DNA of 64,000 nt. Origin: Serratia silvae (GTDB taxonomy: Bacteria; Pseudomonadota; Gammaproteobacteria; Enterobacterales; Enterobacteriaceae). The notes under the pieces are model-generated. The model did no database searches, was not told where the DNA came from, and was given only the letters and a program-made list of their open reading frames with translations. Shown here in pieces: positions 40,726 through 49,750 of the stretch; within the stretch, counting starts at the first letter, position 1; each line of letters begins with the position of its first letter. Position numbers and translations under genes: made by a program. The stretch is from assembly GCF_023282985.1 (NCBI RefSeq), contig NZ_JAGQDC010000002.1, positions 396,406 through 460,405 of the forward strand. Direction: 5' to 3'.

Positions 40726-40926
40726 ATGCACAAAATTGTCAGCGACGCCACCAAATACTCCACTATATCCTCCTTGAAATTGGTTAACCAAGCTAATATT
40801 TGTGGTTATTGTCTCAAAAGTCAATTAACAGGATGTAAACCAGACGCATCTCTATTTTTAAATGGAAATATCTTACATTGTTATTTTCCATGTCTATTAA
40901 ATGTATTTTTGGTGTTTGATTTTTGA
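40726..40926 (+). CDS. Possible small protein in an AT-rich region
   Basis: A 66-codon frame with AAAGGA placed 5 bases before ATG 40726, a good ribosome site. The translation is AT-driven, with three cysteine-containing segments and a hydrophobic C-terminus (LLNVFLVFDF). I recognise no family. It directly follows a terminator in a stretch of low GC unlike its flagellar neighbours. It may be a small acquired gene or a chance frame. Confidence 0.25.
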   Translation: MHKIVSDATKYSTISSLKLVNQANICGYCLKSQLTGCKPDASLFLNGNILHCYFPCLLNVFLVFDF

Positions 40927-40992
40927 ATGTTATATGTTGCCGTTAATGAAGGAGTGATTGTTAATAAATTGGCCTGATTTTTTGTTTTTTGC

Positions 40993-41289
40993 ATGATGTT
41001 ATTTTCTGTTGCTCTATACGTGGCCGCTAGCCGACCTCTCGGTTTTATAAAAGTGCTTAACGATGAGCAGATGGAACAGGTAGGTAGACTACGCAAAAAG
41101 GTATTGAGCAATGTAGAGGCCGACGGTGAAGCGATTGAGTCTCATTCAGCACCAGAGGAAACCCTCGGGTTAAGTATTTATTCAGGAAAGATAATGAGCA
41201 CTAAAAGTGAAGTAAGATGGCGTTTTTTCAGCAGTGTCATGTTAATTGTATTGGCCGTATTAACCTATGTGTTAGTGACGCTCAGCTGA
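40993..41289 (+). CDS. Possible small membrane protein
   Basis: A 98-codon frame with a weak ribosome site at ATG 40993. The last 25 residues form a membrane helix (SSVMLIVLAVLTYVLVTL). An internal ATG at 41194 with AGGAAAG upstream would give a 31-residue single-helix protein (MSTKSEVRWRFF plus the helix), and may be the true gene. No family recognised. It converges on the AraC-type regulator gene. Confidence 0.35.
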   Translation: MMLFSVALYVAASRPLGFIKVLNDEQMEQVGRLRKKVLSNVEADGEAIESHSAPEETLGLSIYSGKIMSTKSEVRWRFFSSVMLIVLAVLTYVLVTLS

Positions 41290-41351
41290 TGTACGGGCCA
41301 CTCTGGGTGGCCTTAGTAACATCCTTAACCTGCCGTTGTTATCATCAGCAC

Positions 41352-42221
41352 TTATTCCTCTACCGTATTTAGCCATGGATAGGAAGGGGACTGCATGGCG
41401 GTGGGCTGCATTATTCGCTGGTGCCCACGGATAGCGGTAGGCGCGAAGCCGAATCGTTTACGAAAGCGCTCGGCAAAACGAGAAGAACTTTCATAGCTCA
41501 CATACTGCGCAATGGCAGAAATCGGCCAGTCTGTCGCCTGTAACAAGAGCAGCGCACGGCTCATACGTACGTCGATCATCAGGCTGCGCAAGGCGGTATT
41601 CTCCGTCGATAGTTTACGCCGCAGTACCACCTCACTCATCATCAGATTTTCAGCCACTCCGGCGGCAGTCCAAATCCGGTGCGGATCGGTTGCCAGCAAG
41701 CGGCGCACCTGCTGAGTCAGATCGTTAGCTTCCTTGTGAGTAAAGCGAATACCCAAATGTGCCAACCACAGTAGGATTTCGCACATTTTATGGTGGATAA
41801 TCATCTGGGGAAAACGATCATGTAGCGTCAGTGCCAGCGCAGCGGTTTCAAAACTGTGTAAAAACGGGCTGGGCATCTTCGTCAGCGTAGTGACACCGGT
41901 GAAAGGGATAGCGGGCGGTGTGATAGGCGTATTGGCTAACGTATCAAACAGCAAGGGATCGCAAATCAGCAGTTGGCAGCTGAACACTCCGCTGTCTGAA
42001 AGGCTATTAATCACATCGGCGGTTAGCCCACCCTCTACGATCAACATCTCCCCAACGCGAGCTACCACCTCCCGCTGCTGCCACCGTATACGTGTTTGCC
42101 CTTGCTGGATCAAAAACAGATGCGTCTGCTCAAAATAGAGCGACGGAAGTCGTAGTTCAGTATGCTGAATGATGTGTGCTGATGCACCGATCCCGGGACA
42201 ATAATTAATTAAGCGTTCCAT
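41352..42221 (-). CDS. AraC-family transcriptional regulator
   Basis: From ATG 42221 it has 289 residues. The N-terminal part (about 1–165) is a cupin-like or uncharacterised sensing domain. The C-terminal domain (about 175–275) has two helix-turn-helix units: VAENLMMSEVVLRRKL and the second, better conserved, ISAIAQYVSYESSSRFAERFRKRFG followed by APTAIR. Regulators of this type control stress, virulence or surface structures. Its place between fliE and fliT, outside the standard set, and AT-rich flanks suggest acquisition; a role in motility is possible but unproven. Confidence 0.9.
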   Translation of the reverse strand: MERLINYCPGIGASAHIIQHTELRLPSLYFEQTHLFLIQQGQTRIRWQQREVVARVGEMLIVEGGLTADVINSLSDSGVFSCQLLICDPLLFDTLANTPITPPAIPFTGVTTLTKMPSPFLHSFETAALALTLHDRFPQMIIHHKMCEILLWLAHLGIRFTHKEANDLTQQVRRLLATDPHRIWTAAGVAENLMMSEVVLRRKLSTENTALRSLMIDVRMSRALLLLQATDWPISAIAQYVSYESSSRFAERFRKRFGFAPTAIRGHQRIMQPTAMQSPSYPWLNTVEE

Positions 42222-42224
42222 CAA

Positions 42225-42534
42225 TATTCATTTCATCGTTATTATCTACGAATATCTTTACGCTTTGCTGGGTGATGGAGCAACATTTTTTCGTCTGTTG
42301 CCGATCACAACTCGGTAATTTGCTTGTCAAGAATCAGTTTCCTGTTGAACAGAAAACGTCCGTGTTGGGATAAATGTTATCCATTAAATCGACAATAATG
42401 CCAGCGGTTTGCATTTTCATGCATTACCTGCCATACGAATTATTCAAATCTCATGCATTTATATTATGGTACAATGGGATAATAATAGTGTTTTATCCTA
42501 TTAATCACTCAAGACAGGCAATTAAACATAAGAT
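42225..42534. other. AT-rich intergenic region upstream of the AraC gene
   Basis: 310 bp between the regulator start and the fliT end. It contains A/T-rich promoter-like blocks and a 28-codon minus-strand frame (42334–42420) with AGG upstream, but nothing I can assign. No terminator with a clear T run was found for fliT. Confidence 0.5.
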
Positions 42535-42903
42535 TTAACTTGATTGTGGTTCACCAAGCAGCAAAGCGCGGTCGTGGAATTGACCATAGGTGCTGTTAAC
42601 CACGCTTTGGCGGGTGGATTGCGCGATCAAAACCGTTAATTTGTCCATGCGTAACTGCATCAGTCGCTTAAGTTCGGTTTCGTTGTTGAGGATTTGCTGC
42701 AATTTGCTGCGTAAAATTTCCTGCAAGGCCGGAGATAGCTCAGAGATACTCACCTGTTTGGCGGTTGTTTCTACCGCCTGGACGTAGGTGATCTCCATTT
42801 CAATCAGCGCATCCCACTGGCCAGCCTGCGCCAGGGTGATCATTTGCTCACTCAGGGTTTGGATCAGTTGATAAGCTGATAGCAGTTGTTGGTAGTGTTC
42901 CAT
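42535..42903 (-). CDS. fliT: Flagellar export chaperone FliT
   Basis: Chaperone for the filament cap protein FliD and, in enterics, an anti-FlhDC factor that tunes class 2 expression. It has 122 residues ([21 protein letters not shown]), all helical, with a C-terminal autoinhibitory helix. The start overlaps the fliS stop by one base (TAATG). Last gene of fliDST. Confidence 0.93.
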   Translation of the reverse strand: MEHYQQLLSAYQLIQTLSEQMITLAQAGQWDALIEMEITYVQAVETTAKQVSISELSPALQEILRSKLQQILNNETELKRLMQLRMDKLTVLIAQSTRQSVVNSTYGQFHDRALLLGEPQSS

Positions 42904-43313
42904 TATACGCCGTCCTGAGCGGGTTGATAATTGGGGCCAATTTGACGCCAGGCGTCGGCAATGTTTTCCAGCAGCCCGCTGACCTCGTCAAGCGCCGCGA
43001 CATCATTGTGCAGGTTGGCCTGCATCAGACGGCGTTTCATATAGTCATATAGGGCCGCGAGATTATCGGCGATCTCCCCACCCTGTTCATGATTGAGGCC
43101 ATTTTTCAGCCCGTTATCAATGATATTAATCGCCTTCGAGATCGCCAGCCCCTTGCCGGCGATATTCCCCTGATTCATCAGGATGCGTGCACGAAGCAGG
43201 GCGCTGAGCGCCCCGTCGAATAGCATCACGATTAGCTGGTGCGGGCTGGCACCCATCACGCCACTTTCTACACTCACCTGGGCGTAAGCCTGGGTTCCGC
43301 TGCGGTTGTACAT
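42903..43313 (-). CDS. fliS: Flagellin export chaperone FliS
   Basis: Binds the C-terminal helix of flagellin and prevents premature polymerisation. It has 136 residues. The N-terminal [31 protein letters not shown] motif is characteristic. It begins 23 bp after fliD, in the same operon. Confidence 0.97.
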   Translation of the reverse strand: MYNRSGTQAYAQVSVESGVMGASPHQLIVMLFDGALSALLRARILMNQGNIAGKGLAISKAINIIDNGLKNGLNHEQGGEIADNLAALYDYMKRRLMQANLHNDVAALDEVSGLLENIADAWRQIGPNYQPAQDGV

Positions 43314-43336
43314 GCTATTTTACCTGGTTAACGCGC

Positions 43337-44740
43337 CTATTTAGACGCGAACTGTTGGGTTAAATAATTACTGGTACCATTTAGCTTCGACATCATGGTA
43401 TCCAACTGAACAAATTGCTGTTTGTAACGATCGATGGTGCTTTGAATACTTTCAGTCACTCGGGTGATTTGGGTATTCAAACGGTCAAGGTTAGTGTTGA
43501 TACTCTTAGTAGAGTTCTCAATGACCCCACCTGCCTTGATGTAGTTTTGGATCTCATTGTGGATTTCCGTTGCCATACCGCTCTCCTTGCCATCACCGGC
43601 GAAGAAATTGGCCACCTGATCGGGCTTTTCATCAATCGCCTTTTTCAACTTTTCGCTGTCCAGTTCCAGCTTGCCGGTTTTGGTATTGGTGGTAATGCCG
43701 AGGTTACCCAAGCCCTTCAGCTCCGGGTTATCCTGTGCGGCGCTCAGCGCACTCTTAATGGAAGACTGGATGCCGCGCAGCGTGTTGTCGCCCAGTAATG
43801 CCCCGTTATTTGCGTTCTGTGCCTCCCCACTCTTGACCGGGGTGAATTTGGTCAGGGAGTTGAAGGTATCCAGCAGTGAGTTATAACTATCAACCCAGGC
43901 TTTGACCTTGTCCGCGGAGCCGTTTTTATCGGCGGAGACCACCAGGTTCTGTGGTTCGCCCGGTTTGGTAGTGGTTTTCAAATCCAGCGTGACCCCTTGC
44001 AGGGCATCGGCGATCGAGTTGGTGCTGCGCTTGATGGTGGTGCCGTTGATGGTCACCTGCGCATCCTGGCCTTTGACCGTTTCCTTCATCGCATTGTTGG
44101 TGCTGGTGGGATCGTAATTTAAGACCGCCCCCAGTTTATCGTCATTATTGACCTGCACCTTGACCGTATTGTTTTCGCCTGTGGTGGAGGAACTGATAGC
44201 CAACTGATACTCGTTATCGCCCACGCGCATAATAGTGGCATTCACCCCAGCCTTGGCGCCGTTGATGGCATCGCGCATTTCCAGCAGTGAGGTTTGATTG
44301 TCGCTGAGCGGGATTTTCACTTCTTTGGGCGGATTGCCGGCGGTGATGGAAACCGAGCGGTCGCTGGCACCACTGGTCCCCAGCTTCTCAGCCTGATCCT
44401 TGATCTCTGTCGTCGTCGTCAGGGTTTGCGGCTGTGCCAGGTGCTGCACTTCAACGCTGTAGTTACCCGGCACCGATTTGGCCGTGGTGGTCACTTTAAA
44501 CTGGTCGTGTTCGCTGGCGGTGGTGTTGTTAAAGAACTCCGGCTTGGCCAATTCTTTGCTCAGGTTATCGAATTTTTCCAGCGCGCTTTTCAGCGTGCCG
44601 TAGGCGGTCAACTTGGCGTTATAACTGCTTTGCTGGGTGGTATAAGGCGTCAGACGTTGTTGTTCCGCCTTGCTCAGCTTGTCCAGCAAGCCATTGAGGT
44701 CCAACCCTGAGCCGATGCCTAATGAACTAATCGATGCCAT
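43337..44740 (-). CDS. fliD: Filament cap protein FliD (HAP2)
   Basis: Forms the pentameric cap at the filament tip that folds and inserts flagellin. It has 467 residues, the same as E. coli within one. It has the N-terminal SSLGIGSGLDLNGLLDKLSK motif, a variable middle, and the C-terminal helices with DRLNTQITRVTESIQSTIDRY and NYLTQQFASK. It is driven by a sigma-28 promoter divergent from fliC. Confidence 0.97.
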   Translation of the reverse strand: MASISSLGIGSGLDLNGLLDKLSKAEQQRLTPYTTQQSSYNAKLTAYGTLKSALEKFDNLSKELAKPEFFNNTTASEHDQFKVTTTAKSVPGNYSVEVQHLAQPQTLTTTTEIKDQAEKLGTSGASDRSVSITAGNPPKEVKIPLSDNQTSLLEMRDAINGAKAGVNATIMRVGDNEYQLAISSSTTGENNTVKVQVNNDDKLGAVLNYDPTSTNNAMKETVKGQDAQVTINGTTIKRSTNSIADALQGVTLDLKTTTKPGEPQNLVVSADKNGSADKVKAWVDSYNSLLDTFNSLTKFTPVKSGEAQNANNGALLGDNTLRGIQSSIKSALSAAQDNPELKGLGNLGITTNTKTGKLELDSEKLKKAIDEKPDQVANFFAGDGKESGMATEIHNEIQNYIKAGGVIENSTKSINTNLDRLNTQITRVTESIQSTIDRYKQQFVQLDTMMSKLNGTSNYLTQQFASK

Positions 44741-44769
44741 TCGTCATTCTCCTATAATCAAAAACTAGT

Positions 44770-44842
44770 TACCCGTTGTCTTGCCAGTCGCTCGCGAGCA
44801 TCAGGCAATGATGCTCTGCGGCCATTTGAAATCCATCGGGTA
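44770..44842. repeat. Degenerate ERIC-end element in the fliD leader
   Basis: The outer segments resemble ERIC termini (TACCCGTTGTCTTG at one side, TTTGAAATCCATCGGGTA at the other) around a short unrelated core with its own GAGCAT/ATGCTC inverted repeat. It lies between the fliD start and its promoter, so it is transcribed as part of the fliD 5' leader. Confidence 0.5.
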
Positions 44843-44857
44843 TATACGCTCTATGCG

Positions 44858-44884
44858 TTATCGGCTCAGTATGCAAAAAGTTTA
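44858..44884 (-). promoter_or_regulatory. Sigma-28 promoter for fliDST
   Basis: On the minus strand it reads TAAACTTT, 11 bases, GCCGATAA, one base off the FliA consensus. The position gives a leader of about 110 bases. Confidence 0.9.
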
Positions 44885-44977
44885 CGGATAAATAGAAAAA
44901 ACGATGGCGCAGTAGAAGAGGGAAAAACAGCGTTATTCGCGCCATTGGCGAAAAATGAAAAAAACGGAAAAAAAAAT

Positions 44978-45004
44978 TAAAGGTTGCAGGGGCAGCGCCG
45001 ATAC
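44978..45004 (+). promoter_or_regulatory. Sigma-28 promoter for fliC
   Basis: TAAAGGTT, 11 bases, GCCGATAC. Together with the fliD promoter it forms the divergent FliA-controlled region between the cap and filament genes. Confidence 0.92.
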
Positions 45005-45099
45005 CTGATGTGACGGTGGTTGACGCCGTGGGCCAACAAGGTCCGAACCCTTTAATTGTGAATGCGAACGTCGCAACTGATTCGTAAGGAAAGCAAATT

Positions 45100-46188
45100 A
45101 TGGCACAAGTAATTAATACCAACAGCCTGTCGTTGATGGCGCAGAACAACCTGAACAAATCTCAGTCTTCTCTGGGGACCGCTATCGAGCGTCTGTCTTC
45201 TGGTCTGCGTATCAACAGCGCGAAGGATGATGCTGCGGGTCAGGCGATCTCTAACCGTTTCACCTCTAACATCAAGGGGCTGACTCAAGCCTCCCGTAAC
45301 GCTAACGACGGTATCTCCCTGGCGCAGACTACCGAAGGCGCACTGAACGAAGTTAACGACAACCTGCAGAACATCCGTCGTCTGACCGTACAGGCACAGA
45401 ACGGCTCCAACTCAGACAGCGATTTGAAATCCATCCAGGACGAAATCACCCAGCGTCTGAGTGAAATCGACCGTATCTCTGAACAGACCGATTTCAACGG
45501 CGTAAAAGTGTTGAGCAAAGATCAGAAACTGACCATTCAGGTTGGCGCTAACGATAGTGAAACTATCGATATTGACCTGCAGAAGATCAACTCTGAAGAA
45601 CTGAAGCTGGACACCTTCAACGTGACCGAAAAAGGCAACCGTGTTGGTTCTAAGATCGCTAATGACTCTACCATCAAATATGATAACGCTGGTACAGTTG
45701 GAGATGCGAAAGTTGATTCTTCTACGCTGACTGGTAAAGACAAGTTGGTATCTGGTACCGACAAAAATGGCAAAACCATGTATCTGGTTGAAACCACCGG
45801 TGATGATGGCAAGAAGACGTATTCCACAGCCAAAGCGACCTTTACTCCTGCTGCTGCTGGCGCACCTGATACTGTTAAATTTGAGAAAGAAGGCACCCCA
45901 GTTGAAGTCAAGATCGACGATCCGCTGGCAACGCTGGACAAAGCCCTGTCACAAGTTGACAACCTGCGCTCTTCCCTGGGTGCGGTACAGAACCGTTTCG
46001 ATTCTGTTATCAACAACCTGAACAGCACCGTGAACAACCTGTCTGCTTCCCAGTCTCGCATTCAAGATGCCGACTACGCGACCGAAGTATCCAACATGAG
46101 CCGTGCCAACATCCTGCAACAGGCTGGCACCTCGGTTCTGGCCCAGGCTAACCAGTCTACCCAGAACGTACTGACTCTGCTGCGTTAA
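45100..46188 (+). CDS. fliC: Flagellin FliC
   Basis: Filament subunit of 362 residues. The N-terminal D0/D1 region (MAQVINTNSLSLMAQNNLNK, then SGLRINSAKDDAAGQAI) and the C-terminal helix (DYATEVSNMSRANILQQAG to VLTLLR) are conserved. The variable middle (about 180–280) is short, so this flagellin lacks a large D3 domain, as in many Serratia. TAAGGA precedes ATG 45100. Very strong promoter and terminator flank the gene. Confidence 0.98.
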   Translation: MAQVINTNSLSLMAQNNLNKSQSSLGTAIERLSSGLRINSAKDDAAGQAISNRFTSNIKGLTQASRNANDGISLAQTTEGALNEVNDNLQNIRRLTVQAQNGSNSDSDLKSIQDEITQRLSEIDRISEQTDFNGVKVLSKDQKLTIQVGANDSETIDIDLQKINSEELKLDTFNVTEKGNRVGSKIANDSTIKYDNAGTVGDAKVDSSTLTGKDKLVSGTDKNGKTMYLVETTGDDGKKTYSTAKATFTPAAAGAPDTVKFEKEGTPVEVKIDDPLATLDKALSQVDNLRSSLGAVQNRFDSVINNLNSTVNNLSASQSRIQDADYATEVSNMSRANILQQAGTSVLAQANQSTQNVLTLLR

Positions 46189-46216
46189 TCAACTCTCTCC
46201 GATTAGCCTGTCATCC

Positions 46217-46241
46217 AAACCCTGCTTCGGCAGGGTTTTTT
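46217..46241 (+). terminator. Rho-independent terminator of fliC
   Basis: A 9-bp stem (AAACCCTGC / GCAGGGTTT) with a TTCG tetraloop and a T run. A classical strong terminator. Confidence 0.95.
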
Positions 46242-46368
46242 ATCTTCTGCTGCCGTCAGCGTTTTTACATGGCGCAAATAAAGCCCGTTTTGTACGGCTG
46301 TTCAGACGATTGGTATTTCGCCCGCTACGGATAATAGCTATGACTCCGTTATCCGCAGGTTAGACATT

Positions 46369-47091
46369 GTGAGCGATCTGTATACCGCCGAAGGCGTCAT
46401 GGACAAAAATTCTCTCTGGTTGCGCTATGTCCCGCTAGTGCGCCACGAGGCGTTACGCCTGCAGGTTAGGCTGCCCGCCAGCGTGGAGCTGGACGATCTG
46501 CTGCAAGCCGGGGGAATAGGGCTGTTAAACGCCGTTGAGCGTTACGATGCCCTGCAAGGAACCGCCTTCACGACCTATGCCGTGCAGCGTATTCGCGGAG
46601 CGATGCTCGACGAGTTGCGCAGCCGTGACTGGGTGCCGCGCAGTGTACGCCGCAACGCCCGGGAAGTGGCGCGCATGATGCAGCAGTTGGAACAGCGGCT
46701 TGGCCGCCCGGCCAGCGAAGTGGAGGTGGCCCAGGGATTGGATATCTCGCTGGATGAGTATCGCCAGATCCTGCTGGACACCAATAATAGCCAGCTATTT
46801 TCCTACGACGAATGGCAGGAAGAGCATGGCGACAGCGCCGAACCGGTGCTGGAAGGTCATGAGGCTGCCAATCCGCTGCATCAACTGCTGGAGGGCAACC
46901 TACGCCAGCGGGTGATCGACGCCATCGAGGCGCTACCGGAACGCGAAAAACTGGTGCTGACGTTGTATTACCAGGAGGAGTTGAATCTGAAGGAAATTGG
47001 CGCAGTGCTCGATGTGGGTGAGTCGCGAGTCAGCCAGTTGCACAGCCAGGCGATTAAACGCCTGCGGGCACGTCTGGCCCAGGACACCTGA
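46369..47091 (+). CDS. fliA: Flagellar sigma factor FliA (sigma-28)
   Basis: Directs RNA polymerase to class 3 flagellar promoters, several of which occur in this window; inhibited by FlgM. GTG 46369 gives 240 residues. Region 2 (PASVELDDLLQAGGIGLLNAVERYD), region 3 (SVRRNAREVARMMQQLEQRLG) and region 4 (LPEREKLVLTLYYQEELNLKEIG) are intact. A GTG start is also used in E. coli. A weak FlhDC-like half-site (GGCGCAAATAAAGC, 46271–46284) lies upstream. Confidence 0.98.
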   Translation: MSDLYTAEGVMDKNSLWLRYVPLVRHEALRLQVRLPASVELDDLLQAGGIGLLNAVERYDALQGTAFTTYAVQRIRGAMLDELRSRDWVPRSVRRNAREVARMMQQLEQRLGRPASEVEVAQGLDISLDEYRQILLDTNNSQLFSYDEWQEEHGDSAEPVLEGHEAANPLHQLLEGNLRQRVIDAIEALPEREKLVLTLYYQEELNLKEIGAVLDVGESRVSQLHSQAIKRLRARLAQDT

Positions 47092-47148
47092 ACCTCAAAG
47101 CCTGCCTCCTTAACCAACCTGATTACTGCCGCAATAAATGGACTGCAA

Positions 47149-47661
47149 ATGATGCCAGGAAAACAGTTGAAGAAACGGCCACTCAGCCGCTACCTGAAAG
47201 ATTATAAACACAGCCAAACCCATTGTTCCCAGTGCGAGAAGGTGCTCGAGCGCATGACGCTGGTGTTCCGTGGCAAGATCATCAATAAGGAGGCCATCGC
47301 CGGGATGGATCAGCTGATTGACGATTTGGTCTGGCAAAACGTGCAAAGCGAGTTGACTGCGCTATGCCGGTTTTGTAGTGAAATCTCCTGTAATAGTCAT
47401 CCCAGCTACTTCGACATCATGGCGTTTAAACAGTATCTGTTTGAACAGACCGAGATGAACCACAGCACCATCCGCGAATATGTCGTGCGCCTGCGGCGCC
47501 TGGATGAAATGCTGGTGGCACATAACTATCCTGCCGATCAGTTTGCCAGCGCATTCAACCATCAGTGTATTATCGACGATCTGCTACCGGCGGCGAACGA
47601 TAACTACCGTATCGCGCTGCGCAAATACGACCAGTACCTGGCCTGGCAAAAAAGCTACTGA
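47149..47661 (+). CDS. fliZ: Flagellar regulator FliZ
   Basis: DNA-binding regulator that in enterics antagonises sigma-S promoters and, in Serratia and Salmonella, promotes flagellar and exported-protein expression. It has 170 residues. It has the family start RPLSRYLKDYKHSQTHCSQCEK, with paired cysteines, and the tyrosine-recombinase-like segment FEQTEMNHSTIREYVVRLRRLD. Downstream of fliA in the same direction, probably co-transcribed. Shorter at the C-terminus than E. coli FliZ (183). Confidence 0.95.
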   Translation: MMPGKQLKKRPLSRYLKDYKHSQTHCSQCEKVLERMTLVFRGKIINKEAIAGMDQLIDDLVWQNVQSELTALCRFCSEISCNSHPSYFDIMAFKQYLFEQTEMNHSTIREYVVRLRRLDEMLVAHNYPADQFASAFNHQCIIDDLLPAANDNYRIALRKYDQYLAWQKSY

Positions 47662-47844
47662 TAAGGTTGTGTCCCTCCATTGCACGTGAGCACCGCTGGA
47701 GGTCATTTGGACGCGTTGCAAGGCACGACCCGGTCAGTAGGCCGGGGGAACCTGCCCCCACCCCACGAATAAAGAGTGATTATTCAGAGCACATCTGATA
47801 AATCTATCACTCAAACACCGTTATTTTATTCCCTGGGGGAAGTT

Positions 47845-48831
47845 GTGGATCTGCAACAGCAACTGGCGCAATTCCCGCGCCTGGATTTGGTTGGCTCTGC
47901 CACGCCGCTCGAAAAGTTATCCCGCCTTTCAAACTACCTTGGCCGCGAAATTTACATCAAACGTGACGATGTCACGCCGATGGCGATGGGTGGCAACAAG
48001 CTGAGAAAGCTGGAGTTTTTAGCCGCCGACGCGATTCGCCAAGGGGCCGATACCCTGGTTACCGCCGGTGCCATTCAATCCAACCACGTTCGCCAGACCG
48101 CCGCCGTGGCGGCCAAGCTCGGCCTGCAATGCGTGGCGCTGTTGGAAAACCCCATCGATACCAAAGCGGAAAATTACCTCAGTAACGGTAACCGCCTGCT
48201 GCTCGATCTGTTCAATGTTGAAGTGGTGATGTGCGATGCCCTACACGATCCGCAGGTGCAGCTGGCAGATCTCGCCACTCGTTTGGAAGCCCAGGGCTTC
48301 CGCCCTTATGTCGTCCCCGTTGGCGGCTCCAACGCGCTCGGTTCATTGGGCTATGTGCAGTGTGCGCTGGAAATTGCCGCGCAGAGCCATGATGTCACTT
48401 TCAGTTCGATTGTGGTGGCATCCGGTAGTGCCGGGACTCACGCCGGTCTGGCGGTGGGGCTACAGCAACTGCTGCCGGAGAGCGAACTGATTGGCGTGAC
48501 CGTTTCCCGCAAGGTGATCGATCAGTTACCTAAGGTTGAACAACTGCAAAAAGCGGTCGCCTGTTCGCTGAATATTGACGCATTGGCACCTATCACCTTG
48601 TGGGATGACTATTTTGCCCCGCAGTACGGAATGCCGAATGATGAAGGCATGGCGGCGGTGAAGTTGTTGGCACAGCAGGAAGGTGTGCTGCTGGACCCGG
48701 TCTATACTGGTAAGGCGATGGCGGGGTTGATTGATGGCATCAGCCAGAAACGTTTTCGCGATGAAGGTCCGATCCTGTTTGTGCACACCGGTGGGGCACC
48801 GGCGCTGTTCGCTTATCACCCACAGGTCTAA
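47845..48831 (+). CDS. dcyD: D-cysteine desulfhydrase DcyD
   Basis: PLP enzyme that degrades D-cysteine to pyruvate, sulfide and ammonia. GTG 47845, with GGGGGAA upstream, gives 328 residues, exactly the E. coli length; a longer frame to 47776 is not family-like. The PLP lysine lies in [15 protein letters not shown] and the phosphate-binding loop in [11 protein letters not shown]. It is linked to the cystine importer, as in E. coli fliAZ–dcyD–tcyJ. The 183-bp leader from fliZ shows a GC-rich palindromic stretch but no clear promoter. Confidence 0.96.
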   Translation: MDLQQQLAQFPRLDLVGSATPLEKLSRLSNYLGREIYIKRDDVTPMAMGGNKLRKLEFLAADAIRQGADTLVTAGAIQSNHVRQTAAVAAKLGLQCVALLENPIDTKAENYLSNGNRLLLDLFNVEVVMCDALHDPQVQLADLATRLEAQGFRPYVVPVGGSNALGSLGYVQCALEIAAQSHDVTFSSIVVASGSAGTHAGLAVGLQQLLPESELIGVTVSRKVIDQLPKVEQLQKAVACSLNIDALAPITLWDDYFAPQYGMPNDEGMAAVKLLAQQEGVLLDPVYTGKAMAGLIDGISQKRFRDEGPILFVHTGGAPALFAYHPQV

Positions 48832-48949
48832 TGCCGAGCAAATTTGTTATTCCATTTAGAACTATAGTTATCAGTTTATATTCCTTTATGAAGTATTCGT
48901 GACTGTTAAAGTCATGAAATCAAAAAGATAAACAACAGATGGGGTGTCT

Positions 48950-49750
48950 ATGGTCTTTTCAAAATTTCGTCGTCAACTGCTGCTGGGTATGATGGCCGTG
49001 GCGTTGACCACCGGGTTAAGCGTGAAAACCTACGCGGCCGATAACCTGCTCGATCAGGTCAAGCAGCGTGGCACGCTGATCGTTGGGCTGGAAGGCACCT
49101 ATCCGCCGTTCAGCTTCCAGGGCGAGGATGGCAAACTGACCGGCTTTGAGGTGGATTTCGCTAATGCACTGGCGGAACATCTGGGGTTGAAGGCTAAGCT
49201 CAATCCAACCAAATGGGATGGTATGTTGGCCTCGTTGGAGTCCAAGCGTATCGACGTGGTGATCAACCAGGTCACCATCTCTGATGAGCGTAAGAAAAAG
49301 TACGATTTCTCTACCCCATATACCGTTTCTGGTATCCAGGCGCTGGTGAAGAAAGGCAATGAAGGCATTATTACCAAGGCCGACGATCTGAAGGGTAAGA
49401 AGGTCGGCGTGGGTCTGGGCACCAACTACGAACAGTGGCTGCGTGAAAATGTGCAGGGTGTTGATGTGCGAACCTACGACGATGACCCAACTAAGTATCA
49501 GGATCTGCGTGTAGGCCGCATCGATGCTATTTTGGTCGACCGTCTGGCGGCGTTGGATCTGGTGAAAAAAACCGGCGATACGCTGGCCGTCGCTGGCCCG
49601 GCCTTCTCTCGGCAGGAATCTGGCGTAGCAGTGCGTAAAAACAATCCGGAACTGCTTGCCGCTATCGATCAGGCGATTGCCCATATGCAGCAAGACGGTA
49701 CGTTGGCGAAGATCTCTGAAAAATGGTTTGGCGCGGACGTAACTAAATAA
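48950..49750 (+). CDS. tcyJ: Cystine-binding periplasmic protein TcyJ (FliY)
   Basis: Solute-binding protein of the cystine ABC importer. ATG 48950 gives 266 residues, equal to E. coli, with a signal peptide cleaved near KTYA (about residue 29). It has LIVGLEGTYPPFSFQGEDGK and the LGTNYEQWL ligand-binding loop of the family 3 binding proteins. The stop overlaps the tcyL start (TAATG). Confidence 0.97.
   Translation: MVFSKFRRQLLLGMMAVALTTGLSVKTYAADNLLDQVKQRGTLIVGLEGTYPPFSFQGEDGKLTGFEVDFANALAEHLGLKAKLNPTKWDGMLASLESKRIDVVINQVTISDERKKKYDFSTPYTVSGIQALVKKGNEGIITKADDLKGKKVGVGLGTNYEQWLRENVQGVDVRTYDDDPTKYQDLRVGRIDAILVDRLAALDLVKKTGDTLAVAGPAFSRQESGVAVRKNNPELLAAIDQAIAHMQQDGTLAKISEKWFGADVTK

Noticed and set aside
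42334..42420. 28-codon minus-strand frame upstream of the AraC gene
   Set aside because: It has a weak ribosome site and no similarity I recognise. A random AT-rich frame is as likely.
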